Of a DNA stretch of 64,000 nucleotides, positions 1 to 11,640 are shown piece by piece. The notes under the pieces are model-generated. The model was not told the DNA's origin and searched no databases. It saw nothing but the letters and a program-made list of their open reading frames with translations. Each line of letters begins with the position of its first letter. Position 1 is the stretch's first letter. The DNA comes from Onchidella celtica. Taxonomy: Eukaryota > Mollusca > Gastropoda > Systellommatophora > Onchidiidae. The stretch lies in contig OZ007574.1 in NCBI GenBank assembly GCA_963931925.1, positions 35,506,961 through 35,570,960 on the forward strand, given 5' to 3'. The position numbers and the translations under genes were made by a program.

Positions 1-172
1 CTTCCCTCTCTCTGTGTCTCTGCCCCCTCTCTTCCTGCTCTCTCTGTCTCTTTCTCTCTGCCTCACTTTCTTTTTCCCTCTCGCTCTCTCTGCCTCCTCT
101 CTCTGCCCCCCCCTCTCTCTCTCTGTCCTCTCTCTCTCTCTCTCTCTGGCTCTGTCTGTCTGTCTCTCTTTT
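1..172. repeat. CT-rich simple repeat
   Basis: Pyrimidine tract built from TC, TCTG and CCCT words, running off the left edge of the window. The Leu/Ser-rich reading frames through it are repeat translations and not protein genes. Confidence 0.95.
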
Positions 173-1589
173 TTAGTTTTGACAGAAGCAACAGCGAAGT
201 TGTAGACGAGAGATGGCTATTATGAGGCCAGGCCTAATTGCGTTACGTTGCCAGTAGTTGCTATCTGTATCTTTCCCCAAAGGTGTTACCACCACAGAGA
301 TACCACATTCAATATCTGTTGCCGTTTGTTCGTACTAACACTGGTGATGAAACCAGCTCGATCAACAGTAAGTAGTGGATTTCGTTTTCTTTTGTTGTTT
401 TATCCTGGATTACACGAGGTGGTTGGGCGTAGTCGGTTCGTTTTGTCGTCTACACTTTCCTCAGACTAGGCCTCGTTATCCTTGATGTAATCTATTAGTA
501 ACAAAGGATATGACGTGCTGTTTGATGTACTGTGATGTGTGACAGGAGGTAGGTTTTAATGTAATATTAATGACAGTCCTGGTTACTGTAGTTGGCTACT
601 AGAGCTCTGGTTGGTCCTAACCCTCGGAGATGTGGGGAGGGGAGGGGGTTATTGCTTTTTCAATGTCTTATTCGTGTATGTGCGCGGCGGGGGGGGGGGG
701 TTGGTCTGTTTGCTCTATCTCTTAAAATAAGCATTGAACCTTGCACTGAAAAATAGACCGTCGACAGGTTGTTGGAATCTTGGTCAGTCGATTTTGTGGC
801 AAATTCACTTTTTAAAAAAAAGGACAACTATGACTTGAGACTTTTGTTTGCTTCTATTTTCATTTAAAGTGATCCCATGGGCCTAAGGTGATGTATATTA
901 GGTATGGGCACCTGTTTGATATTTGGCTGGATACGGCTTTATTAATATCGTTTTCTCTGAAAAAGGTGTTTCTGGGGAATTTCTTAGCGTTGCCACCCTT
1001 TACCTCATTACATCCGGCATTTTCAGTAGCCCAGAGTGGTTCTCATAACATTTATAGCTAAATTAGGAGTAAATTTTTTTTTGTGCAAGGTTCCCGGTCA
1101 CTTTGAGGGCTGGCCACCCTGTCTATGAGCTACAAATAGCAATCTTACTAGACCTGATATCAGGAGCTCGTATTGACCAGGAAGCCTCAACAAGGTATAC
1201 ATTTTGGAACCTGAGAAAATCAAGGGTTGGAGCTATTTTCGTATCGAGTATTGTTGCCGTCAGTATATTTATATTTTTGTTGTAGTTGTTGTTGTTGTTG
1301 TTGTTGATTCTTTGCTCTTATTCTTGTTTTCTATTTCTGGTTTCGGATGGTGGGGGGTTAGGAAGGGGTGGGGGTGGGGGAGGTTGGCTCTTCAGATCCG
1401 CCACTTAAAATACGTGTCTCGTTGTATATAAGCTCGCCGTTCTGAGATCACGAACCTGGGAAGCTGGTTTTCTTTGGCTGTGGCACGAGTGTACAGCGTT
1501 GGACACTTCCTCGGTTTTACAGGGCGAAAGGATGCTGTAGGATTAACTGAGAAGTGGAGTATCAAAACGTATCAAGTGATGACTTAGCG
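173..1589. other. Non-coding stretch, no gene seen
   Basis: No conserved reading frame, tRNA-like segment or clear terminal inverted repeat was found. It contains a G run near 689-700 and a short TTG repeat at about 1285-1306. Short open frames here have no recognisable motifs. Confidence 0.5.
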
Positions 1590-1991
1590 ACCTTATGTTC
1601 TCGTTTGTTCTAAATCCGTTTTCTGAAAAAAAATGGAGATCTTTTAGTATATAGTTCAGGTTTAACAAATGCACACTTTGACACTTGTGTTTGGAATGCG
1701 TTGTGGCACTTATCAGACTGTTTCACTGTTCCGATTTATTCTAACTAGAACTGCTTGTCACAATAACTAAAGCTCGAAACATTTAATTCGAGTTTCTCAG
1801 TTGTGCAAAAAGCCGAGTTGGAACAAACAAGAAATACTGAAAAATCTCCAGTTTTTCAGGAAATGATGATAGAACAAACAAGAAATACTGAAAGATCTCC
1901 AGTTTTTCAGAAAATGGAGATAGAACAAACAAGAAATACTGAAAGATCTCCAGTTTTTCAGAAAATGGAGATAGAACAAACAAGAACTAAG
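1590..1991. mobile_element. TIR MITE (TTCTTGTTTGTTC family) with amplified right end
   Basis: The left end reads close to CTTATGTTCTCGTTTGTTC and the right end is GAACAAACAAGAACTAAG, its near inverse complement. The body matches copies at 29058-29520, 49433-49665 and 58016-58226, which are about 210-235 bp long. This copy is longer because its right terminal segment is repeated: GAACAAACAAG occurs at 1821, 1872, 1923 and 1974, giving three units of 51 bp. No transposase is encoded. It is probably a non-autonomous DNA transposon, superfamily unknown. Confidence 0.75.
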
Positions 1992-2207
1992 ATCGCGATA
2001 TACTAACAAAGCTACGTTGGTCCGATGTGCGATAATTGGAGAATCCCTGCAGTTCGATCGATTATGTTCACGGTGTTCTGAGCTTTGTGTACTCATCTGT
2101 AATTAACATTTGCCGGGTGTAGATTAGGCTTGATTACACGTAGTCCGGTCTTTAGACATTGTAGAGCATAAGTCACAAACAGATAAAACTACAGATGTTG
2201 TGATGTA

Positions 2208-2357
2208 CAATGGCGTGCAGATGTTTGGTGGTGCTCAATCATGTCCCGCGGCCAACTCTTTAAATGTATGCCCCAAGACTCAAATACAGAGCCTAGACAC
2301 TCTTTGATTGGATCCCCTGGGGCGTCGCCCCCTCTGCCCCTTTCCTGCACGCGACTG
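2208..2357. mobile_element. Short hAT-like MITE (TGGCGTGCAG ends)
   Basis: Begins CAATGGCGTGCAG and ends CTGCACGCGACTG, imperfect inverse complements. The interior (a segment around GCCCCAAGACTCAAATACAG) matches the longer relative at 19375-19782, which has three internal units where this one has one. The CAGTGG-type ends suggest the hAT superfamily. No clear 8-bp target duplication was found. Confidence 0.55.
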
Positions 2358-2519
2358 GTGGTGTATTTAAAAAAAAGTGTTTTGAATGCACTTTTTGGCA
2401 CTGAGAACTTCAGCCCTTTCAAGGTTTTATTATCGTCCCTGATCCTAAAGTAAACAACCTAATTTACGCCCCCCTCCCCCCCCCCCCCCGACGTTCGTGT
2501 TTTCAATGCCAATTTGAGC

Positions 2520-2745
2520 AATTCGGCTCTAATATTGGCGCTAAGATGGGCTCTAATGGGCTGAGCTCTTTTCAAAACCTTGTTTTATATCCATCTTGTT
2601 CTGTCATTATGTCGACATGCCATCTTAATCATTCTACACACAGGGTTGATTTGATCCTTAAAGACAATATAATAATTATGTCAACAGTCTTCCCCATTGT
2701 TGCCCGGCTTTGCCCATGTCCTAATTAACAGGGTCCTCCTTGGCT
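2520..2745. repeat. Dispersed repeat, copy 1 of a pair
   Basis: This segment, running from a GGGCTCTAATGGGCTG-like start through a CTTAAAGACAATA block to a CTCTTTCACTGCTG end, is repeated in the same orientation at about 3940-4165. The two copies are diverged. Class unknown; no coding capacity. Confidence 0.6.
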
Positions 2746-3385
2746 GCCTTCTCTTTCACTGCTGTACTCATTGGTTATAATAATTCCAAAAAAAAAAAAA
2801 TGAGTCCAACTGACTATATGAGTACTTTGTTGATGCATTAATGAGACAATCATTCTCATGTTAACCCAGTAGAGCAAAAAAAATTTATAGATTTCGTGCT
2901 TTCATTGCAGAAAAGTGGTCTCGAGTCACGTTTGTGACAGGACGTGCAAAACGCATTAGCAGTTTGGTGAGTAATCGATTGTACCGGTACTGCTTGTGTG
3001 ATCTGCGGTTTGATATAAGCGAATAGAGCTTTAGTTTGGTGACAGCGGTGAGTACACTGTCATCATACTGCACACATCTTTGGACGTGAGCACTGGCTCA
3101 ACACTCAACGATCTCATCACAACAATTGTGGAGTTGTGCTCAAGTGAGTTTGGGTTTTGAGTTTTACGGCACGTCGGCACGTTATCGACCTCTTTACGCC
3201 GTTCATATGTGCAGGAGTAATTGTGAAATTGCCGAACTCTACCTTTCTGATCATAAGAGGGTATTAAATTTTGTTCTATATCAAAGGGAGGCAAAGTTTT
3301 TCTCTCATCTGTAACAGTGGTGGCTTACTCATCTCTGCAGACGTGTGTTGAAAGTGTCGATGCCAAATAGAAAGGGCCTTATCAC

Positions 3386-3553
3386 AGTGAGCCAGTGCTT
3401 TTTTGCCTTGATTTAAATGTGGGAACTGGAGAAGACAAACTGGACTTCACGCATTAGTGAGACTGAAACGAAACTGTCTCGCTAGTTTACTCGAAAGAAG
3501 TTCAAGTTTGAGTCAAAACCGACGCAAGACAAACTTGACGCAGTGTGCCATGT
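3386..3553. mobile_element. ACTGAGTCAAG-type palindromic MITE
   Basis: The left arm (around GAGCCAGTGCTTTTTTGCCT) and right arm (ending GACAAACTTGACGCAGTG) are imperfect inverse complements. The interior carries the family's ACGCATTAGTGAGACTGAAA block. Family members elsewhere in the window are at 4634-4789, 15442-15641, 22760-22977, 36172-36324 and, in part, 37790-37870, 40390-40490 and 59246-59412. Confidence 0.6.
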
Positions 3554-3692
3554 CTCTGAGCCTGGAATCAAGAATTGACAAATGACATTTTCAACACCAG
3601 TGATAGATGGCATCATTTCTAGTTATGTATGAAACAGTTCTTAATATATTTCACTACAGTCATTGCTGTTGTTTCGACTGGTTTCAAACTAG

Positions 3693-3905
3693 CATAGTGG
3701 CCCAGCGGTTAGAAACTTTGATCCGCCCTTGACCCGGTTCAAATCCTCGTTCAGAGCCAGCTTCAGCTGCTGAACTAATTTCTCTCTGTGTTATTAAAGT
3801 ATTTTTTTTATTTGCGGCCTGACGGAGCCTCAAACTTTGTCTCTCTCTGACATATTCTCTTACAGTGCTGAAAAGGGTGACAAGACCTAAGCAAGACAAA
3901 TAAAA
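3693..3905 (+). mobile_element. tRNA-derived SINE (head with A and B boxes)
   Basis: The head has an A-box-like TGGCCCAGCGGTTAG and a B-box-like GGTTCAAATCC (about 3736-3746) at normal tRNA spacing. It is followed by an unrelated body and an A-rich end near 3900. There is no intact cloverleaf 3' half, so this is better called a SINE or tRNA pseudogene than a functional tRNA. It is distinct from the GACAAGGTGGTCTAGAGG-type SINE seen at 6182, 39604 and 47742. Confidence 0.55.
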
Positions 3906-3939
3906 TAGGCCAATTTTAATCTTTAGAAAATACGGGCGC

Positions 3940-4166
3940 TAATTGTCTGGGCTCTGTTCAAAGCCTTGTTTTTTATGTCCGTCTGGTCCCGTCATTGTGT
4001 CGGCGGGCCATCTTAATTAATCTACGGACAGGGCTAATCCTTAAAGACAATACTGTCAACCGTCTTCCTCATTGTTGCACTGGCTTTGCTGATGTCCTGA
4101 TTTCGGTAAAATGTCAATATGGTCCGTCTCCGCTGCGGCCTCTTTCACTGCTTTAGTCACTGGTAG
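3940..4166. repeat. Dispersed repeat, copy 2 of a pair
   Basis: Direct-orientation relative of 2520-2745 sharing the CTTGTTTT/ATGTC, TTAAAGACAATA and CTCTTTCACTGCT blocks, about 1.4 kb downstream of the first copy. Confidence 0.6.
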
Positions 4167-4633
4167 CGTCAGAGTTGAAGATTGTGTGAGCGGACCGGAC
4201 GAAATCGGGCTTAAAGCGAAAGACCAAATTCATGAGAAAACCCTACAGAGGGAAAGTTTTTCTATGGAAATTGAGATTTGCATACAGTATGAAAATCTGG
4301 CCATTTTTTCTGCATTCAGTTAATGTATTTTGTTTGAAATCATCTTACAAATATTTGATTTTGATTGTTTAAACAGGTATAAAAATTTCACCTGCCCGGT
4401 TTTGGTCAGATCCACACAACTATATTTTTCCCTTCTTCTTCCATAATTTCACAGTCAGTATCATTATTGTATGCTTGATTTCTTGTCTCTTTGGAGCACA
4501 CGGTGGAATTCCCTTAAAACACTCTCAAATAAGTATTACGTAAACAGAGGGAATTGTCTTGATGCTCCGTTACGAGAATGATGTATATAATTCACACCTG
4601 GCGGTGATCCATCAATGAAGCACATTGCAAACG

Positions 4634-4789
4634 GCGTCAAGTCTGTTTTGCCTCAGTTTTGTGGACAGTGGAATTTAAACGGGACCTCGCGCACTCATGA
4701 AACTGAAACACGTCTTTGGCGCCAGGTGATTCTAAGGGAGTTCAAATCTGAGTCAAAACCGACGCAAAGTAGACTTGATTCAGTGCCCT
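4634..4789. mobile_element. ACTGAGTCAAG-type palindromic MITE
   Basis: Left arm CGTCAAGTCTGTTTTGCCTC; right arm ends near GACTTGATTCAGTG. It has the family core ACGGGACCTCGCGCACT. No coding sequence. Confidence 0.65.
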
Positions 4790-5116
4790 ACTAGACTAAT
4801 GTGTATAAATATACAAACCATGGAAAATCTGTGGGGTCCCAGCAAGGCTTGAATCAAAGACTTTGCTACACACAACAATTTCTTTTTGCCACAATTTGTC
4901 TTTAGCATAATATGCTCCAAGCGCAAAGATAATCCATAATACATATTCTTGTGTTTTACATTTATGTTTTCCAAAGCTGTGTCAGAACCATTGGTGTGAA
5001 AAGGCTGTTTTTCCCAACAGGTGTTTAAACTTTACGCCAGCGTTGGCGAACACTTCGTCAGTCACACGTTGGAATCTTGGAATGAATTTTGCCAGTCCAG
5101 GCAAGAAAATCTAGAC

Positions 5117-5589
5117 CAGTGCTTCTCAAACGTGGGCGATATCGCCCCCTGAGGGGAGATTTTGATTGCCAGTGAGGTGGGGGGGGGGGGGCAAAAATGA
5201 AGAAAAGGTCAACAATGGGTCGAAAACGATGAAAGGGGCGATAACATGAATGGAGGACAATTTGGGGGCAAATACTTGGCAGCCACTGAATTGTTCAACA
5301 TCACGCGTAGTTGGGTTTTAAGAAAAGAAAATTTAGCAGTGTGCCTGATTAAGATTGCTTTCTGTTTTATAATGAATAATCAATACGTTTATTGTCATTA
5401 ATTAATAATTCTCTGAAAAACTTAGTGGGGTCGCTGCCGGGACCGTTCATCATTATTTGTGCGAAGTCTTGTCTTCTTACGAAATTCATCCGTTGGGTTT
5501 GACTATATGTGTGTTGTTGATGAAGGGGGCTATGGAAGAAAATCTTGAGCCAACGAGTACGATTGCTTGAAAAAGGTTGAGAACCACTG
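5117..5589. mobile_element. Non-autonomous hAT transposon with 8-bp TSD
   Basis: The ends are CAGTGCTTCTCAA and TTGAGAACCACTG, inverse complements with one mismatch. They are flanked on both sides by the identical 8 bp ATCTAGAC (5109-5116 and 5590-5597), the target duplication length typical of hAT elements. At 473 bp with no open frame it cannot encode a transposase and must have been mobilised in trans. A related element with the same end type is at 24988-25728. Confidence 0.9.
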
Positions 5590-5627
5590 ATCTAGACCCT
5601 CAAAGGGTGAACCGACGGATCTCAAGG

Positions 5628-6062
5628 TTTTCTAGTTTACTAGTAAATTCCCAAACTCACAATAGGAGGTCTAAATAGTCTTCGATCTTAAGGTGTGATA
5701 ATTAGTAGAACAATTAATGTTGTTTGACGTGATTTTGTCTATCACCTCTAGTGAGCTATTCCAAAGGTCTCACAATTGTCTTGTTTACAAGAAAATTCCC
5801 AAACGCACAACAGGAGGTCTAAACAGTCTTCGATGTCAAGGTGTGATAATTAGTAGAAAAATTAATGTTATAAAACAGGATTTTGTCTATCACCTCTAGT
5901 GAGCTATGCTAAAGGTCTCAGGGTTGTCTTGTTTACAAGTAAATTCCCTACTCACAACAGGATGTTTATAGTATTCAATATGAGGATGTGTTCATTAGTA
6001 GAAAAGTTAATATTGTAAGTCGTGATTTCGGCCCATCTCCTCTAGTGAGCAGTACCAAAGGA
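5628..6062. repeat. 148-bp tandem repeat, about three units
   Basis: The word AAATTCCC recurs at 5645, 5793 and 5941, exactly 148 bp apart. Each unit also carries GGTGTGATAATTAGTAGAA-like and CACCTCTAGTGAGC words. The last unit is the most diverged. Non-coding satellite-like array. Confidence 0.85.
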
Positions 6063-6181
6063 AGCAGGAAATCGTGGGAGTATTGGTACGCCGGAGTTTG
6101 GCGGGAGTCAGAGCACCATTTTAATTAATTCATGCTAAAGATAAAGGTGAGCGCGGCGTTTTTTGAAGTGTATGCATCATG

Positions 6182-6594
6182 CCTGGGACACCGTGGTCAG
6201 GAGGCAAGGTGCTCGCCTCTCATGCCGAATGTACCGGGTCCGAATCCCGGTCGGTGCAGACAAGTTGGAATTTTTGGTATTTTTCTCACATTTTCCTGTC
6301 CCTGTTCCTTATGGTACGTAGGATCGAACCGCTAGTCTTCTCGGATAAGGACGAAAAACTCAGAGGGCACACGTGCTTCTTGCGCACGTTAAAGATACCT
6401 TGGCAGCAGCTGAAAATCGAGAAGAGCAGGCTGAACAGGCCGCCGCTAGGCAAAATTAGATAAAATTTATCCCTACCACCCCCCCTCCCCCTCCACCTTC
6501 AGAAAAAAAACCCCGACCGGCGCTGCACTGTGGCGACGACATATCTATTCCAGTTGTAACTGGGCTGCAATGACACTAAGGCAAATTTCCCCCA
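6182..6594 (+). mobile_element. tRNA-derived SINE, near full length
   Basis: Starts CCTGGGACACCGTGGTC. It has an A-box region TGGTCAGGAGG and a B box GGGTCCGAATCCC (about 6236-6248). Next comes a conserved body (TCTTCTCGGATAAGGACGAA; GCGCACGTTAAAGATACCTT) and a distal block around GCTGCAATGACACTAAGGCA. The same order, inverted, occurs at 47338-47742, and a copy interrupted by a hAT element is at 39604-40205. Length is about 410 bp. Such elements depend on LINE machinery in trans. Confidence 0.85.
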
Positions 6595-6599
6595 TGAGA

Positions 6600-7430
6600 T
6601 GAAAGAAGTATACAAAATACAAAAAAAAAAACCAACCTAGTCAGTGCTCAGGTAAGTGGTCATTTGCCTTCTTCTTTTTTCCACTCTCGCTTTTCGTAGC
6701 ACTGACCAGGCACACGCGTTAAACATGCCTCAGCCTTAGGGGTGAAACAGACCAAGGCTGATGTCTTGTAAGTGCCAGACCGGTGACTCGGCGGCGCCTA
6801 TAAATTCTGATTCACACTAGCACAATAGGCAGTGCCTGCGGCAGGAATTCCTACAATCATAAATATAGACAGGAAACAAAAATATGACGCGCACTTGAAA
6901 CGCCATATTAAGTCACATTAAAAGCATCTTTCTATTTGGGAATAAGTAGACAACGCTGTACCATATAGACATGCATATATTATTATTTGGCTCAGAATAG
7001 TAGCAGAGAAAATCGATCGTAGGTAAGTGGAATAATGTTACTGTTGTTTAAAACGTAAATGTAGGCAGCAATTACTGGAATCGACTTTACCAATGTTTAC
7101 AGACTGCGAAGAGAATGATAATTAGGAATGCTACATGTTTCACATAAAGCCAAACTACCAGTTACCCGGTGAAGTATTCGATTTTAGCCTTTACTATCTT
7201 TGACATCGCATACTCTGCCATACTGTAAAATTACTTGCGCCGTCAATTTTTACGGCCCGGGGGGGGGGGGGGGGGGGTTACGACTGGCCCAGAAAAGTCA
7301 GTAATTATAAGTCAAGTGGAGACGGCTCAATCAATAAAAGTATCGACCATAAAATAGTATGTCGTTCTGTACCGCCATGGTATCGCGAGCCAACGATGTC
7401 AGCGGAGAAACTTGGAATCATGTCTGAAGC
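6600..7430. other. Non-coding; diverged fold-back relic and a long G run
   Basis: Around 6733-6830 there is a diverged relative of the fold-back element at 15669-15913 (GACCAAGGCTGATG, TTCACACTAGCACAATA). A run of about 18 G lies near 7259-7277. No gene or RNA was recognised. Confidence 0.4.
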
Positions 7431-7439
7431 TGTGTTTTC

Positions 7440-7610
7440 TTGTTCCGTACAGATTTTTATTACATTGATGTATTTCTCAAGAGTTGTGTGCTTTGCATCT
7501 GAAAAGAGTTTTGTAAATGAGTACAGAAGTTTTCAACTTAAGTTGTAAATCTTAGCCTCATTCAGAAAGGGCAAGGTGCACTGTGGGTCCACGTCAGTAA
7601 CATTATTGAG
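7440..7610 (+). repeat. Partial TTTGAGTTTGAG-family dispersed element
   Basis: Carries the distal half of the family seen complete at 63421-63780: a TCTGAAAAGAGTTTTGTAAA block, then CAGAAAGGGCAAGGTGCACT and GGGTCCACGTCAG. The proximal half is missing or too diverged to recognise. Confidence 0.5.
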
Positions 7611-8165
7611 ATTAGATTGGCCACATGGCCAGAATAACAATTTCCTGATGGTAATGGTCTTAGAAAGGTAACACAAAAGCCTGGAAATTTACGACACATC
7701 AAAGTACCACTCACAGCCTGTTCCGACAGACACAAACTATTACCAACTTTTCCCCAAGGCCTTAGAGAAAAGACCCTTTTGAACATCCGTTTGCATTATT
7801 TATGGACCCAGATGAAATCAGGCCCTTCCTGTCAGTGCCGCACAATATGCTTCTGTTGTCATTCTGTCTATAATACAGATCAGTGGCTCTTAACCTTTTC
7901 AATTCCATCCTCTCATCATTCATGTCATATGGGCTTACAAGCATTGTAGCCCCTCACATGATTGCGAAAACTCTGATCTAGGCTGTGAGCTACGAACTTA
8001 GTGCTGGTATCTGATTAAAAGAAAATAGTGCATTGTTTCATTTTCTGCATTGAACTAAAGGATTTAGATCATTTTTAAAGATTTCTTATGAAATGGATTT
8101 CTTAGATTTCTTCTCTCCTCCCTTCGACGCCATTAAACTATTTCTAGATCCGTGCTGATTAAGGA
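7611..8165. other. Non-coding stretch, nothing recognised
   Basis: No conserved protein, tRNA-like or terminal-repeat structure was seen. The minus-strand frames of 60-75 codons here have no motifs. Confidence 0.4.
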
Positions 8166-8358
8166 TGTGTCATAGTAAGTCTGGAACAGCACAGTCAGCT
8201 GCTGGCAGGCAAGAAGTGCACACCGTAATTTCCTACATCATTATTGTATTAGTAAATCCAGGAATACCCTATCAAAGCCCGGTCAGACACATTCAGCTTT
8301 TGCCAGCATTTCTTGGGTGTACAACGACTGGCTGTGACGTTCGGGGCTTAATATGATA
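8166..8358. mobile_element. TATCATACTAAGCCC-type MITE
   Basis: The left end (TGTCATAGTAAGTCTGG) and right end (GGGGCTTAATATGATA) are imperfect inverse complements about 190 bp apart. The interior holds two CAGTCAGCT/CAGACACATTCAGC half-palindromes and TTTCTTGGGTGTAC. The sharpest copy of this family is at 36345-36532. Confidence 0.7.
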
Positions 8359-9302
8359 CCCTCTTTATGGAGAAAGGGGTTCTCAAAAACTGGCGAAGGA
8401 AATCCTTCACAGTATTTGGTTTTCTGTCCAAATACTTTTCAGAACAATTCTCCCACAAACTGGTTCCATGGAAACTCGGCTTATTTTATTACTTTTCACC
8501 TCAGAAAGCTTCATGACTGTCCTTTCAGCCTTTTTTTTTTTTTTTTCAAAAAGTGGGAACATGACTTCTGAGTTGCTAAATTATACTAACTGCCAAAATT
8601 TCCTCTCTTTTAAGAACCACGAGGGTTGATGCATGGCAGTTTAATCTTTTCACATTACCCTGCACCTTTCGGGTGCTGTTTGTTTTACAACCCATCGATA
8701 CCCTGGTCGCCCGAGAGGTGCGTCCACTAGCACACCCGTACGCAGCACACCGCACCCTCTGGGATAACACGCGGTTTCGTAGCGTATAGTGTTTTTGTCT
8801 TTTTGTGTTTGTACACATATGATTGGTATTCTTCTTTTCCGAGGGACCTTTCCAATGACACCAAATACACTCTGGCTTTATCAGAAGATCTTTCATGAAT
8901 TTTAAACATCAACCCCCAAAATGGTGCATGCGCAGGCAATAGCCACTGTAATGATGGAGTGTACAGTGGGCACGAGAGAGCCGCGAGCACTGAGATGCAA
9001 AAATGTTAAGAGAAATCAGAACTGAATATACTTTTTTTTATAAGATTGTACAATGATATATGTGTAAACTCTAAGACTGGTGGTTCACTGAGCAAGTCTA
9101 TTTCGAGTCTGTATTGACTCAGTGTGGGGAAGTCATGTTTAAATCCATAGTTAACATCTCACATCAAAACTGAGACAAATCAGATGTGTTTCGATCTCGC
9201 CAGTGTGCGAGGCATGACTGGATCAACCATTATGCAAAATAAGCAGGTTCTTAGGGCATCAAGGCATGGGGAAGGGGGGGGGGGAGGCACCACAGTAATC
9301 TT
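8359..9302. other. Non-coding stretch, nothing firm recognised
   Basis: Minus-strand frames near 8576-8990 have ordinary length and no domain. A T run lies near 8529-8545 and a G run near 9275-9284. Confidence 0.4.
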
Positions 9303-9538
9303 CATTGCCGGATTTACCAGTTTATACGGTGCAAAACTGCAAATTGTGCAGCTCAACCAGGGTCCACAAAAGCCCACCCCCCCCCCTCCCCCCAATAAAT
9401 GAAAAAATTAAAATAATTTATAAAATTCTTTTTTATGGTTTGCTTTTGTTGATATTTTTAATTACATAATATATACGGTATATTGGGGCAGGAAAATCTA
9501 TAGTGCTTAGAGCCTCCAAGAGTCTTAATCCGGCCCTG
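9303..9538. mobile_element. Probable hAT-like MITE (GCCGGATTTA ends)
   Basis: Left CATTGCCGGATTTA and right CTTAATCCGGCCCTG resemble the inverted ends of 12951-13309. No matching 8-bp flank was found, so the boundaries are provisional. Confidence 0.4.
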
Positions 9539-9954
9539 GCGCCAGGTCCTCAGTTACTACGGCCCACGTCTCATACTAAAACCGAAACAAAACAGCCTGG
9601 ACTAAGCGCACCACAAACCTTCATGTCATGAACAATAATATCTTTCCTGTCTCGGGGGCCTTGGCCTTAATGTCATGCGCTTGGGGCAAGTCAACTTTTG
9701 TGTTACGACCGCGATCCGATGAACTTTAGAGAGACTAGGTTAGGGTACCCGGGGTATTCATGTCTCGCTCTGATGACATCTGAGTTAGTCATGAAACTGA
9801 CTAGGCGGGTGTAGGCACCAGAACGGTGGCTCGCGGCCCCGTAAATTTTGCTTCACACTAGCATAAATATGAGTGTGCATGAGAAAACCAGGCTTAAGTC
9901 GGCAAAGCTGATTTTGAGAAAAACGGCTTTGAAGTGAAAATATGGGTCCGACAC

Positions 9955-10192
9955 AAACTTCCAACTTGGCTGTTGTTTAGGGGACTGTGGCATGTTACAG
10001 GGTAAACTGTAGACGAGCAGTGAACACTACTCACTATGATCTCTATAACGGCTTTGTAATTAGACTACGGACTCCTAACAAGATCAAAAAACTTCCGACT
10101 TGGCTGTTTCTAGGGGACCGTGGCATGTTACAGCACTACTCACTATGATCTCTATAACGGCTTAGTTATTAGACTACGGTCTCCTAACAGCA
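9955..10192. repeat. Tandem duplication, about 134-bp spacing
   Basis: Two direct units, each containing CTTGGCTG, GTGGCATGTTACAG, CTCACTATGATCTCTATAAC and TTAGACTACGG. They start at 9955 and 10089. The second unit lacks about 25 bp present in the first. Part of the unit recurs near 35541-35570. Confidence 0.75.
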
Positions 10193-11640
10193 ATCACTCC
10201 AATATTACTCGGTCAATTAGCTATTGTCACGTATAGGATTAAATGCCATTTTCTCAAAATCTTGTTTTAGGGGGGTCACTGACTTCAATTTATCAGAAAT
10301 ATCTTGTCTTTTATAATAAATATGTACAGAACTCAAAATGTCATGTTGCCGACTTATTGTGGGTTTTCTCATGCACACTCACAATAAGCACTGCCCGCTG
10401 CATCCACTGGATCGCGGTGTGGTCAATGCCTCTTGTGTCAGTGTGAAGCAAACTTTATGGTCGGCGAGCCATTTGTCTGGTGCCTACACCAGCCCTAGTC
10501 TGTGTCAAACTTTATGCTGGTATGTAAACATAGACAAAGCGACCCCGCCGTAAGCTAACTCGTCACAACCGTTACCACATTCATCCCCGATAGTGTTTGT
10601 AGTGGGTGCGTATAAATAGATTGGACGGATATGTATAGATAGACAAGAACGGATGTGTTGATAGACAGAGTGGATGGGTGGATGGCTCTACTGAATGAAA
10701 GCATGGATAACTTGCATGGATGCACGGATGGGCAGATTGTCTGTATGGATTAAAGTGTCAAAATTTAACGTATAAATATCTTGGTTCGGGCGCGTAAGCC
10801 ATTTAGGTAAGCTTATTTTGTGATCAGCAAGTTAGTGTTTCTTTAGAAAAGGGAAGAGATTGTAGTTGGCGGGAAGGAGCAACAACTGGTAAGTAACCAG
10901 TTCATATTCAGTTATTCATTCTGGCAACTTGTTTTCACTGTTTCTATAAAAAAAAAATAAAAAAAATCGCGTGCTGCTATCTTGCTGCAGTCGTGTCTTA
11001 ATTTCATAATTCCCTTAATGAGTCCGTGTGGCAAGTGTGAGCATCTTCATTCAGCCGCCCACTTTAACCCATTCACTTCCAGCTAGTTTCTTTCAGAGAA
11101 CAAGGGTTCTCTGTCCTCTTTGAAAGACGGTGATCAGTGACATGGTTGTAACGGATCTTTGGAAAAATGGGGTAAAATGCCAAATTATTGGCAATAAATA
11201 AAAAAAACAAGAATATTTCTCAGCGTAATTTTCATGCGCATGTACTGTTTGAAGTAGGCGTTTTTAGGATGGACCGCTCCCTAGTGGCATGAGGGAGTGA
11301 GCCAGTTGAAAAAAAATATAACGCTACTGCGACAGGACTGCAATGCAACAAAGTCGCATGACGTATGCGCCTAATCTACGTGACCGAAACTTACGTCTTA
11401 TTTCTTTTCTTTTCATTCTCTTTGAATTTAATCAATAGTTTTCTTCTTGCTCCTTGTTTATACTGTGGTATTTTGAGAAATACTACTGTAGTTGTTTTTG
11501 TTTTGTTTTGTTTTGTTTTTTATCACATTTTGCCAGTAACTAGTATTTTGTGACATGCACAATGGATATACGAATACTAGATGCATATGTTACTGTATGG
11601 TACTCTGAATAGATGCATGTTATCGACTGAATGGTATTCT
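10193..11640. other. Non-coding; weak GGAT/GATG-rich patch
   Basis: A degenerate GGATGGATGG/GATAGACA patch lies at about 10615-10745. No gene, RNA gene or defined element was identified elsewhere in this stretch. Confidence 0.4.

Noticed and set aside
6182-6260. Functional tRNA gene
   Set aside because: Only the A/B-box head is tRNA-like, the cloverleaf is incomplete and the same head plus body recurs at three loci, so it is a SINE.
8576-8990. Overlapping 106- and 87-codon minus-strand frames
   Set aside because: No recognisable domain, no splice-supported structure, and length within chance expectation for this much sequence.
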